The position numbers and the translations under genes were made by a program. Under the pieces are notes generated by a model that saw only the letters and a program-made list of their open reading frames with translations, did no database searches and was not told the origin of the DNA. From Rebecca billardiae RCC1528 (taxonomy: Eukaryota > Haptophyta): 64,000 nt of DNA. Location of the stretch: contig OZ251240.1 of the NCBI GenBank assembly GCA_965240325.2, forward strand, positions 496,001 to 560,000, given 5' to 3'. Shown here piece by piece: positions 31,421 through 41,069 of this stretch (the stretch's first letter is position 1; every line of letters begins with the position of its first letter).

Positions 31421-33379
31421 AACTTTTCTGAGGATAGCGCACCAGCAATTTCCCTTGACCGCCATCCGGGCCGAAGTGGCGCAAAATGGCGGTTGCCCCG
31501 TTTGGGCGCCCTTCCGCGCCTTCGAGCGGCTCGTGCGCGTCGGGAAGTGCGCCGAAGCGTATCCGGAGCATGCTCCATCGACGCGTCGCACTGTTGGGCC
31601 CTCGCATGCGAGCCCATGCCGACGTCTGAGTGCGCCTCGCTGCGCACGGTACAGCTTGACGGTACACGGCACGATTGGGGCCGCGAGCAGCCTCGTGCGC
31701 GCGACCGAGCCAGAGGTGGTCGTCGAGAGTAGCACGATCGGCGGCACACGAGCGGGGCTGGTCGTTGCCGAATATCTGACGCACCAATCGACCTCGCCCA
31801 GCGCCATCTGCTCGTTTGTGCACGTGTTGGAAAGGATGAGCAGCTGCGTGCAAACGCCGAGCGCGCAGATGAGGCGTGGGCGAGCGAAGGGGCGGCGAGG
31901 GCCGGCGCGTGCGCGCGCGTAAATTCGAGCCTCCCCATACGCATCGAAACACACCGCGCTCGCTCGTCGAGCTGCGCACGGGTATCGGTGCGCGCGCGCC
32001 AACGCGGCGCGCCGTGAACGCGCCCGGCGAATGCACACCTGCTCGCGCGCGCACGCGCACGTGATGGACCGAGGAGGTCGCGCGAGCATGCGCGATGTGT
32101 CTGGATGGAGCGTGTAGGAGGTGTAGGCTGCGCTCCGCACGCGCTCCGCCACCGTGCACCGCACTGCCCCTCGTCCACGCGATCGCCGCCGAGCCCAGAT
32201 TCAAACGCGCGCGAGCCCGCGAGCGCATCTCCAAGCAGCGCTTGCAGCTATCGTGTCGAAGGCTTGGCGAGAGGCAGATGTGCATGGCAAGTAGCGCAAT
32301 GAGGGTGCCCATCACGCACACACACCCGCGCACGCTCGCCGCACCACCTCGTCGTGCCCACGTTCAGCGCGCGGGGCGCACTTTGCGCCTCGAGCAGCTG
32401 CCGAGCGGCTCCCGCGCGCGGCGCGCGCGGCGAGTAGAACTCAGCCAATGGTCCGAGGGCGAGCCGGCCGAGCGTCGTGCGTGACGCACATGGACCTGGT
32501 GCAACGCCGCGTACCACTCGCAGCCACCATCGCGCCCGTACCAGCGAGCTGTGGCCGCCGCCGACACCCCAAAGCAGCCCAGCCGTCAGCGCGCGACAGC
32601 CGACGAGCGCGCGACGCGCGCGTGCACCACCGTGATGAGCACGGATGAGCGCGCGCGCCCGTGTCATAGCTCAGGTGGGGTCCCCCGATCGCACGCACCA
32701 CCGCGCTGCCACGCCTTCGACCATCTTGTGTCACCACGCGGGCACACGCCGGGCAGGCGGCGGGGGCAGCCCGCTCGGCAAACGGTCAGCGCGCAGCGAG
32801 GATGGAGTCCGGCGAGGGGCGACCGGAGTGTCCGGCGCGACGGAGGTGGTCCACGCCGTGGTCGCCGACGCGATCCTCACCACCTCCGAGGCCGTGGTGG
32901 CCGCCCGGGAGAAGGAATGCTCCCAGTCGCACCCTTTGCAGTGCTCCTTTGCGCGTGCACGCAACGGCGAGGAGCGGAAGCGTTAGAGGGCACTTTTTGT
33001 GCAGTTCAGGCGTTCTTTCCCCAAAATGTAGAATGCGCGGAGAAGTGCCCTCTAACGATTTTCGTGTGCAGCCGTGCCGCGCGCGCGAGGAAGGCCACAT
33101 GCGGCTCCTTGCACATCTGCTGCAGATCGGCTCGTGCTCGGCGAGCGCGGCGAGGAGGAAGGTGCGCGCTCGCGATCTGGCGCACCTGGGAGACCTCGCG
33201 GCCTCCGAGCAGAAAGAGCGCGTCGAGCGCAACGCCGCAGGTCGCACGGTCGCGATCTCGCGAGAGCGGTGGTGCGAGGGCGGGCCTCGCCATCGCGCGT
33301 TTCTGCGTCCAAACGCGGCCTCCGTAAAATCCGGATGGCGGTCAAGGGATTTTGCTGGTGCGCTATCCTCAGAAAAGTT
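31421..33379. mobile_element. Probable non-autonomous DNA element with 49-bp terminal inverted repeats
   Basis: The 49 bases at 31421-31469 (starting aacttttctgaggatagcg) recur in inverted orientation at 33331-33379 with only two mismatches, bounding 1.96 kb. Both ends lie against AT-rich, TA-repeat DNA (about 31318-31380 and 33380-33415). Inside I see no transposase or other recognisable protein, only GC-rich frames with no domain. The structure is that of a MITE-like or deleted cut-and-paste transposon. A clear target-site duplication was not found, so a palindromic intergenic structure of another kind remains possible. Confidence 0.6.
32981..33057. repeat. Short inverted repeat (hairpin) inside the element
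   Basis: The 15 bases cgttagagggcactt at 32981-32995 are perfectly inverted at 33043-33057, separated by a 47-bp AT-richer loop. It could be a small nested insertion with its own termini, or a transcript hairpin. Confidence 0.8.
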
Positions 33380-33510
33380 TACACATATAATATATAATTA
33401 TATATACATAATGTACACGGCATGTGATGACCCGATAAATGCCGGGCTGTGGTGAATAAGTGTGAGTCTCAGACACTCAGTCTTATTAGTTACCAGTGTC
33501 AGTGTCAGTG
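33380..33510. other. AT-rich spacer and TCAGTG hexamers
   Basis: AT-rich stretch to about 33415, then a short run of TCAGTG/TGTCAG units at about 33491-33518 that overlaps the stop codon (33511-33513) of the glycosidase-like gene. Confidence 0.7.
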
Positions 33511-34728
33511 TCAGTGATGGGGCGGCACCGGGCTGCGCGCAGAGCCGTGCCCGTGCACGGCCACCTCGACCTCTGCGAGCGCCAGTCCAAACTCGCCCAT
33601 CGCCGCGTACACGAGGTGCATGCGCGCACCGCCCGAGGCGTCGGCGTCCAGGACCACGTCCGGGTCACGCAAGGCGCGCTCTGGCCGCATCGCCTCGCCG
33701 CTGACACTCCTGGAGAGCTGCAGGCGGCCGCCCTCCAGCTCCAACTCGGGCTCGAGCACGGTCTGCGGCGCGCCCACGCGCCAGCTCGGCCACCGCGTGC
33801 CGACGATTGGCGCGGCGAGGATGCGCTCGGGCGCGTCCGGCGCCCACGTGTGCTCGTTTGGCACGACGCCCCGCCCCAACGCCCTGTCGCAGTAGCCGCA
33901 ACGCCCAATGTTGGTCCAGAAGACGAGGAGCTGCCCGCCTGGCGCGCGCACCACCGACGCATGGCGCGCGCCTGGCAGCAGCAGCTGGCCCTCGGAGAAG
34001 CGCTCGGTCGGCGGAGAGTGCAGCGGGCGGCGCACCAGGCTGATGCCGTCGTTGTCGCGCTTCATCACGGCGTACTCCATCCCGTCGTGCTCAAACGTGC
34101 GCAAGTAGAAGCAGCCGATGGCCGGTGGCGGCCGCGGGCTCTCCGCCGGCACGCTGAACGCGAGCCCGTCCGCCGAGTGCGCCTCCATCGTGCCCTGCCA
34201 GCACGACTTGCCGCTCTGAAGCCTGAAGCGCACCTTCTCGCCGTGGAAGTGCATGCGCAGCACGCGCTGCTGGTGGTCGGCGGTCACGTGCGGGCTGGAG
34301 ATGTGCTTCAGCCGCGCCTGAGCGCCCGCACGCGGCGCGTCCAACGCCGGCGCGCGGAGCACCTCGCCGATGTCCTCCCACGGCCCACGCACGCCCGCGC
34401 GGCTTCCCAGAGCGCGGATCGCGAACCCCATGTGGTGCCCGTAGTAGAGCAGGTGCGTGAAGTCAGACGCGAGCCAGGAGGGCACACGCACCAGGCTAGG
34501 GCCGTTGCACCCTGCTAGTCTGCCGCCGTCGAATCGCCCCGTAGCCGGATTGGCCTCGCGACAGTCGAGGAGCAGCGGGCTGAGCGAGCCGTTGCGGAGC
34601 AACACTGGCACGCGCGTTGCGCGGATGGTCGGCGCCGCGCCAGCGCCGCCGCTCGAGGCGAGTCGGAGGGCAAGTACGACCGTGAGCACCGCTGCACGAG
34701 CACGCGGCACGGGAGCGGACTCCAGCAT
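33511..34728 (-). CDS. Secreted beta-propeller glycosidase-like protein
   Basis: Single exon, 405 residues. The ATG at 34728 gives a signal peptide with hydrophobic core AAVLTVVLALRLASSGGAGA. The mature part looks like a five-bladed beta-propeller of the GH43/GH32/GH130 type: SLVRVPSW then HLLYYGHHMGFAIR, GPWEDIGEVL, SPHVTADHQQRVLRMHFHG, YAVMKRDNDGISLVRRPL, RDPDVVLD and MHLVYAAMGEFGLALAEVEV. Repeated blocks of aromatic plus SP/DP turns are typical of these folds. I cannot place the catalytic acids with confidence, so enzyme against lectin-like propeller is open. It lies 278 bp downstream of the co-oriented lectin-receptor gene, and a glycosyltransferase gene is near by, which suggests extracellular glycan work. 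Confidence 0.6.
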   Translation of the reverse strand: MLESAPVPRARAAVLTVVLALRLASSGGAGAAPTIRATRVPVLLRNGSLSPLLLDCREANPATGRFDGGRLAGCNGPSLVRVPSWLASDFTHLLYYGHHMGFAIRALGSRAGVRGPWEDIGEVLRAPALDAPRAGAQARLKHISSPHVTADHQQRVLRMHFHGEKVRFRLQSGKSCWQGTMEAHSADGLAFSVPAESPRPPPAIGCFYLRTFEHDGMEYAVMKRDNDGISLVRRPLHSPPTERFSEGQLLLPGARHASVVRAPGGQLLVFWTNIGRCGYCDRALGRGVVPNEHTWAPDAPERILAAPIVGTRWPSWRVGAPQTVLEPELELEGGRLQLSRSVSGEAMRPERALRDPDVVLDADASGGARMHLVYAAMGEFGLALAEVEVAVHGHGSARSPVPPHH

Positions 34729-35006
34729 TCGTTCACGGGATGCGCTGCTGCTGACCACTGATGCTGAAAAGAAATCAGCAGCATCGATCGAAAAAGAACG
34801 CATGTCAAATGGCAGGCTCGACCGAGCCGAGCGGTCGCAAATCCGCAAGCGGACCCGCGGTGGACATACAAGTGCGGACAGTTTTCAAGACACGATCAGC
34901 TACATGCATACACATGAAAAGCGACTAGAACATCGTGCAGGGACGACTGCGGGACTCTGCTGCGACGTGCCAACGTTGATGAGCGTCGGGCCCTAGACCG
35001 TCCGCG
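34729..35006. promoter_or_regulatory. Spacer between lectin-receptor and glycosidase-like genes
   Basis: 278 bp of lower GC between two minus-strand genes; it carries the 5' flank of the glycosidase-like gene. No specific element was recognised. Confidence 0.4.
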
Positions 35007-37591
35007 TCATAACGCCGCTGGCCGCTCGCACACGAAGAAGCCGACGGCCTCAACCGTCGCGCACTGCGCGTCAAACCAGCGCGTCCCCACGTCGCCCTGG
35101 GCGGGGCTGCGGATGTCGGGGCTGATCGTCGTGCCGGTTGCGGCGCAGTACCTCTCCGCCTCCCACGAGTACGGGACCTGCCACTTGGCGCCACGGTTGG
35201 GGAAGCCGGGCGCCCAGTTCACGTAGCCGCCGTCCGCACCGAGCGCGCCTCCGTCGGTCCACGCCCACGCACGGCCGGGCGGCGAGCTCGCGTCCTGCGA
35301 GAGGCCGATCCATGCGCTCGAGCTGTGCTGCGAGACGAGGCACGCGACGAACGCGTCCTCCGCGCGGTCGTCGATCCGCACGAGCCGCGCGCCCGCGGCG
35401 GAGCACTCTGCGTGCGCCTCCGCCCACTGCAGTGCGCGCCGGACGAGCCGGTACTGTGAGCTGCCGTGCCGCACCCAGCCGTCTGCGCCGACGGGCGCCG
35501 CGGACGTGACGCGCGCGCACGCGGCGCACGCCGCGCGCGCGGGCTCGCCCGCCCAGACGACGAACGCGTAGGTGAAGCTGATCGCGAGCGCGAGCAGCGC
35601 GAGGCGCCTGCTCCCGCGCGGGTGCGCGCGCGCGCCGGCGAGCAGCCGCGCTGGGACGCCGCCGAGCGCATGGCCGCCGCCGCCGCCACCGCCGCTGCCG
35701 CCAGCCGCGATGCCTCGGTCGGCGGCGGCGGCGCTGGGCGGGGGCGCGAGCTCCGCGCCCGACGCGCCGCCCGCTGTCTCCACCGCGCCCAGCTCAGTGG
35801 ACTTGGCGGCGGTGGTGAGCAGCCTGGCCGCGCGCTCGTTGAGCCGCTGCAGCGTGCCGCACGACGCGACGCAGCACATGAGCAGCCACGCGCGGTCCGC
35901 CTCGTACGTGCACTCGCACCGCGCCGCGTCGAAGCGGCCGAGCGCGTCCGAGCTCGGCCCGCCGGGCAGCGCGACCATGTGCACCTTGCCCGACGCGGCG
36001 GCGGAGCGCCCGTCGAGCTGCTCCTTGAGCTGCTCGAACATGAAGACCTCAGCGACCGGCCACATGCGCGAGAGGTACGACGGCCCCGTCAGCATCAGCA
36101 GCTGGCTGCAGCCCGCGAGGAAGATGGGCAGCAGCTCGATGTCCACCGAGGGCGACTGCAGGCAGTAGGAGTCGATCCACAGCACGGGCTCGCGGCCGTG
36201 CTGCTCGTAGAAGCGGTCCCGCCAGCGCGTGAGCCCGGCCCACCGGTCTTCCGCGGAGTCGCGCCACTGCGCCCGCGCGGGCGGGCGGGGGCGCGCGCGG
36301 GAGCGCCACGTGAGCGGGCGGACGGACGGCGCAGGCCGCCGCGCGCGCGCGGTGTGCCGCTGTGCCGCGGCGGTGCGGTGCCGCGGCGGTGCGGTGCCGC
36401 GGTGTGCCGCGGTGTTCCGCGGTGGTGCGGTGGTGCGGTGCCGCTGTGCCGCACCGAGTGCGAGACGAACGCGTCGATCTTGCCGAAGGGCATCGGCTGC
36501 GAGGCGGCGTGGGCGGAGGCGGCGGGATTCAGGACGTGCTCGTGCACGGCCTCGCGGGCGGCAGGCGTGCCGTCCGCCGAGCGCGCAAAGTCGTCGGGGC
36601 TCAGCAGGTCGTACCGGACGCCGCGCAGCCGCGCGCGCCCGCTCGCAATCGCCGCCTCGGGCGGGATGCCGCCGAGCAGGGACGCAATGCCGCCCGCAGC
36701 GGACATGTCCGCGCTGCTGCTTGAGAGCCAGGCGCGCACGCGCGCGCGCGCGCTGGGGGAGAAGGCGAACGCGCAGAACGCGCCGTGCTCCACCAGCCAG
36801 ATCGCGTCGTACGCCGACGCGCGGAAGTAGATCTGCTCGATGAAGTGGCCGAGCGACGCGTTCAGCAGCTGCGCGTACAGGCTGGCCGCCGAGTACAGCG
36901 TCACGTACCCAAAGCCGAGCTGGCGCCAGAGGGTGAGGTTGAGCAGCTCGGTCGAGACGGGCCGGGAGCCGTCGGCGCGCCGGCGCACGAAGCGCCCTGT
37001 GAGCGCCCACGCCATCGACCCGCTCACCAGCACGTGCGCGGTGGCCAGCACAAAGTGGGTCGGCACCTCGATGGCGAGCTCGGTCGCCGCCCAGCACGAC
37101 GGCGCGCGCACCAGCCGGGCGAGCATCGGCAACAGGAACTGGTTCGTGTGGAACACGATGAAGTACGCGAAGAAGGCACAGACCAGTGCGGCCGCCACGG
37201 CGTTGGCCCACGCGCTCCCAGGCGGCACGGAAAGCAGCAGGCCGGTGTAAGCCACGATGTTGAGCGTGGCGGTCAAGCAGTCGCCCTGGATCGGGTTTTG
37301 CGGGCGCCAGAGCGACCAGCCGCTCATCGTGTTGAGGGTGATTGCGCCCAATGCGGCGGATCCGATCAGTAGCGGCAGTACGCTCACGCGAGCCGCTCGC
37401 CACCGCCCCGCACGCTGCGCGGCCGTGAGAACCCGCCGGATGTTTTCGATGTCTCGCGAGGCGGGTTCGGCCGCAATGGCGACAGCATCTGCGACGACGA
37501 CGTTGGTCGGCGACTCGAGCTCGGGCGTGACCACAGAGCTGGGGCGCACGTGGACCCGCAGCGGCCAGCGAAGATGAGGCCAATACGGCAT
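35007..37591 (-). CDS. Multi-pass membrane protein with TIR/HET-like domain and C-type lectin domain
   Basis: Two exons, 37591-36455 and 36266-35007, joined across a 188-bp GT-AG intron (36267-36454), give 798 residues. About five to six hydrophobic helices fill residues 65-310 (for example VCAFFAYFIVFHTNQF, FVLATAHVLVSGSMAWAL). A TIR/HET-like domain follows at about 370-500. The splice join produces KIDAFVSHS-WRDSAEDRW, then REPVLWIDSYCLQ and LMLTGPSYLSRMW, which fits the DAFLSHSW...WID...LSRLW pattern. A further helix at about 596-616 (LALLALAISFTYAFVVW) leads to a C-type lectin domain at about 640-798: ARLVRIDDRAEDAFV, SAWIGLSQD, YVNWAPGFPN, and WFDAQC ending in FFVCE. The inferred topology is lectin outside and TIR/HET-like domain inside, as in an immune or self-recognition receptor. 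The ligand is unknown. Confidence 0.82.
36355..36453. repeat. GC-rich minisatellite in the receptor intron
   Basis: Imperfect tandem copies of units such as GCGGTGCCGCGGTG fill the donor half of the 188-bp intron. They encode no sensible protein and help mark the intron. Confidence 0.8.
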
Positions 37592-38721
37592 TGGGCGGAG
37601 CTCTTCTTCACCCCTGCGGAGGGGGGGGGGGGGGGCACTTCACTCTGCACACAGCCCACCTTGTGAGCACAGCCCAGGCGGCCCGTCGCTAATAATCGCC
37701 TGCCTGTGAGCTGTGTGTGTCTCTTATTCTTAAGTAAACTGTAGTCAATCTCTTAACCGATCATTATTATCTGCAGCCTGATACCCATCAAGCTGATGAC
37801 GAATCGACACATTTAATGATGATCACTCGACCCGACGCTGGGTCGAGATTCATTGCTCGCATATGTCGATGAAAACATACAGTTTACACGCACACAGCTC
37901 ATCAGGCAGGGCGAGATACAGTTCACTATGATTTAACGTGCACACTTGGTTAAGGCGTGATTAACGCCATCCAACACGCTCGCCATCTACTATAATCTCG
38001 CCTGCCTGAGCTGTTTTAAATTCCCCTTTATAACGGGCTCCGGGTGATCAGACTGGCGGCCGAAGCCTCCAGCCCTACCCTGGCCAGCCCCCAACCAACC
38101 ACCACCCTCACCCAACCTCAAACCACTGACCGATACACCGAGTGCCTTGACACCACTCCGCTGTGGACAGCCCGCCTCCAGAGGGGGCGGGGGTATGCCA
38201 TTGCCGACAGCATACAAGCCCAACACTGTGGGGTGGTCCCAGGTACCAGCAGTGCACTGCCTTGCAATTCGAGATCATCGAGTTTGAGCCGAGTCGGCAG
38301 ACTGGGCACCCCCTAGGGCGCCCCAGTGTGGGCAGAGGGCCAGCCACTAGCCGATCCCTGCGCGGGGGAGGGGACGGAGGGGGCTGTCAGCGAGCCCAGT
38401 AGCTGGGCAGGGGTCTGGGCCACTGGTCCTGGCAGTGAGGCGCCTGTATTTCACTCGTGCTGCTATGGAGGCAGATGGTGTCATGTCAGACATGTGTGCG
38501 ATATCGGGCATCAAGTCAGGGCGTGGGCCGCGTGCGTCTCTTATAATATTCTTAGTAAACTGTACAGTTTACTATAGTAATCAGAATAAGAGAGCACACA
38601 AGCTGATCAGTCCTACCTATTTCGTTAAATCATAGAATGAGTAAAGGCCTATGGGGGTAAAGGGTGTCGTCGGGCAAGCCCGCCATCGTGCGCCCCGTGC
38701 CCGCTGCCCGTGTACTCGTCC
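37592..38721. other. AT-rich, repeat-bearing intergenic region
   Basis: 1.1 kb between the divergent receptor (-) and glycosyltransferase (+) genes. It holds a 15-base G run at 37621-37635. A segment with tctcttattcttaagtaaac at about 37721-37740 has an imperfect inverted copy near 38566-38606 and a related direct copy near 38531-38562. A small hairpin lies at 37897-38012, and one copy of a dispersed repeat lies at 38014-38159. It is probably the remains of a small mobile element. No coding sequence was recognised. Confidence 0.5.
38014..38159 (+). repeat. Dispersed repeat, copy A
   Basis: About 146 bp beginning ttttaaattccccttta and ending cttgacaccactcc. It is present again in the opposite orientation at 63227-63374 with near identity. 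Sequences outside these limits do not match, so the boundaries are sharp. Its nature (SINE-like, element terminus or promoter cassette) is unknown. Confidence 0.9.
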
Positions 38722-40428
38722 ATGGCCTCGCCGCCACGCCAGCCTGCGCACAGGCTGGCGCCGCTGGCGCTCGTGCTGGCGCTACCGCCCGCATCTCGCG
38801 GGCAGCGCGTGGCCGTCGCCGAGCTCTTCGACTTCTGCCGCTCCCCGGGCCGCGCGCCGCCCACGCTCGCGGCGCTCAACCTCACGATGGGCTCGATGTA
38901 CGGCGCGCCGATCTGCGCGGGCGATCCGCGCTTTGTCGCGGCCGAGGACGCGCCGCCGGGCTTCTGCCTGCACCCGGAGCTGCGGCGTGAGCTGATCCTC
39001 GATGTGCCCACGCTGCCGCACCTGCGACGCAACCCCCTCGCCTTCGACCAGTTCGCGAGCGAGCGCGTGCTGCTGGCGCGCTGGCTGCAGGAGGGCGGCA
39101 CCTGCGAGCTCGACACGCCCGGCTCGTGCGCGGCGGACGTGCTGGTGGTGCCCTCGCCGTACCTGCACTGCGAGGCGGCGCGCGGGTTCCACCTGCGCCA
39201 GGCGCGCGTCAAGCGCGGCGGGGCCTACGCGCAGTACTGGCAGCACGTGCTCGGCCGCGTGTCGGAGCGGCAGCCGCTCGTGCAGCGCGTGCTCGTGCAC
39301 CTGCCCTTCATTCTCATCTTCGACACCGAGCTCGCGCGCGCGCTGACGCAGCAGCCGGGGGAGCGCCGGCGGAAGGTGCTGCTCACCTCGATCGGGCCGC
39401 AGCTCCCGCTCAAGCTCCCGCGCTGGAGCGCCGCGCTCAGGCTCTCGCCGCAGCAGCAGCTGCGCGAGCTGCGCGCGCACCCGCCCGCGGCCGGCGCGTC
39501 GTTCCCGCAGCTGCTGCCGCTGCCGTACCCGACGGGGCTCTTCTCGGCGCCGGTGGACTGGCTGGCGCCCAGCGGCGCGTACAACGCGTCGGAGCGGCCT
39601 GTCCTGCTCTCGCTCAGCGCCACGCTGTACTATCGCATGCACCCGCAGCGCTACGAAATCGTCGGGGCGATCAGGCAGGCGGGTGGCGTGTGCGAGCATG
39701 GCCAGTGCGTGCTGTGCCGACCGGGGCGCGGGGCGGAGTGCGGCGCGACGCGCGGGCTGTGGACGCTCGCGGTGCGCTCGACCTTCTGCGCCGAGCCCGC
39801 GGGCGACTCGCCCGACCGCTCGCACATCCACGTCGCCATCGCGGCCGGCTGCATCCCCGTCATCTTCGGCGGGCTCAACGACCCGTGGCAAGCGCGCAGC
39901 AAGACGCGCGCCGGGCTCTATATGCCGCCCACGCGGTACGCGTGGCGGCAGGAGAACGAGAGCGCGGCCGCCGAGGACAACGCGCTGGCGCGGAGGCTCG
40001 ACGGCGGCAAGGCGCCCCTGTGGGAGGTGTACTCGGACTTCAGCGTCGACGTCGACCTGGCGGCGACCGGCATGGCCGCCGCCAACGGCAGCTGGGTCGA
40101 GTCGCTCCGCGCGCTGCCGGCGGAGCGCTTGCACGAGCTGCGCGTGGGGCTGAGGCGCGTGGCGCACGCGATGGGCTACCGGACGCACGCCGGCGCGTGC
40201 GCCGGCGCGTCGGGCGCGGAGGACTGCGACGGCTTCGCGCGGCTGCGCCGCTTCGTCCGCCTGTCCGTCGCGCTCTCCAAGCGCCAGGCGAGTGGCAAAG
40301 GCGGCGCTGATGCCATGCCCAACCCGGCCGCCGTGCGCGCCAATGCCGACACTCAAAGGCCCGACCCTGCTCCGGCGCCGACTACGTCGTCGGTCAAGGA
40401 GCCTGGCAGCCACCGCCGAGGCGCGTGA
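38722..40428 (+). CDS. Exostosin-family (GT47-like) glycosyltransferase
   Basis: Single exon, 568 residues from the ATG at 38722. An N-terminal hydrophobic stretch (RLAPLALVLALPPASRG) acts as a signal peptide or anchor, placing the enzyme in the Golgi. The GT47 exostosin C-terminal signature is clear at about 355-385: STFCAEPAGDSPDR followed by HVAIAAGCIPVIFGG. Upstream are VPSPYLHCEAARGF and FILIFDTELA, and a Cys-containing segment (CEHGQCVLCRPGRGAECG). Family members transfer glucuronic acid, xylose, galactose or arabinose to polysaccharides or glycoproteins; the donor here cannot be read from sequence. An ATG four codons upstream (38710) is an alternative. The 90-residue tail is low-complexity. 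Confidence 0.82.
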   Translation: MASPPRQPAHRLAPLALVLALPPASRGQRVAVAELFDFCRSPGRAPPTLAALNLTMGSMYGAPICAGDPRFVAAEDAPPGFCLHPELRRELILDVPTLPHLRRNPLAFDQFASERVLLARWLQEGGTCELDTPGSCAADVLVVPSPYLHCEAARGFHLRQARVKRGGAYAQYWQHVLGRVSERQPLVQRVLVHLPFILIFDTELARALTQQPGERRRKVLLTSIGPQLPLKLPRWSAALRLSPQQQLRELRAHPPAAGASFPQLLPLPYPTGLFSAPVDWLAPSGAYNASERPVLLSLSATLYYRMHPQRYEIVGAIRQAGGVCEHGQCVLCRPGRGAECGATRGLWTLAVRSTFCAEPAGDSPDRSHIHVAIAAGCIPVIFGGLNDPWQARSKTRAGLYMPPTRYAWRQENESAAAEDNALARRLDGGKAPLWEVYSDFSVDVDLAATGMAAANGSWVESLRALPAERLHELRVGLRRVAHAMGYRTHAGACAGASGAEDCDGFARLRRFVRLSVALSKRQASGKGGADAMPNPAAVRANADTQRPDPAPAPTTSSVKEPGSHRRGA

Positions 40429-41069
40429 CACTTTGAAGCGCGCAGATGCCAACTGAATATCACTGATTCGGCGGGCTGAAATGGGCATCGTGATCGTCGC
40501 AGCTGATCCTGATGCCCGAGTCTTCAGCCGGGGTCAGCAGCCGATATGCTGACGCGAATACCGCTATATACTAGCGGCTAGTCCGCTAGCTGGCGCAGCG
40601 TGCGCTGCTACTGTCTACTGACACTCGGCAGCTCCGGGACGTGACCATGGTCCAGGCTCACGGACTGTACCGTCGGTGCGGTGAACACGGGTCACGCCTG
40701 ACGGCACTGCCTATTAAGTAATTATAGGGCTAGTCGGCCCGTGTCTCAGTCTGCTACTGCTACTAGTGCTACTACAAACATATATAATAATATAAAATCG
40801 AAACCGCCAGTCCCGAGTCCGCGCGCCAGTCACCAGCGCGTACGTCCACGCCGCCGAGTATGCCGTCGTCAGTAGGCCGAGTCGCCAACCGCAGATCTAG
40901 ATCCTGCGGCGACCTGCTGATGGCGGATAATTCTGACGAAGTATAGTTAGTAGTACTCAGACGCATGGCGCGTGCATGCCACAGCAGCGGCCATGGGCAT
41001 GATGCCGATCCGGCCGGGGTCGCGCACACAGGTGGTGGCCTCGTGTGCTGGCACCGCTGCTGCCACCAG
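40429..41069. other. Convergent 3' spacer
   Basis: 641 bp between the ends of the glycosyltransferase (+) and EF-hand (-) genes. AT-rich short runs occur at about 40710-40800. No gene or repeat was recognised. Confidence 0.5.
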
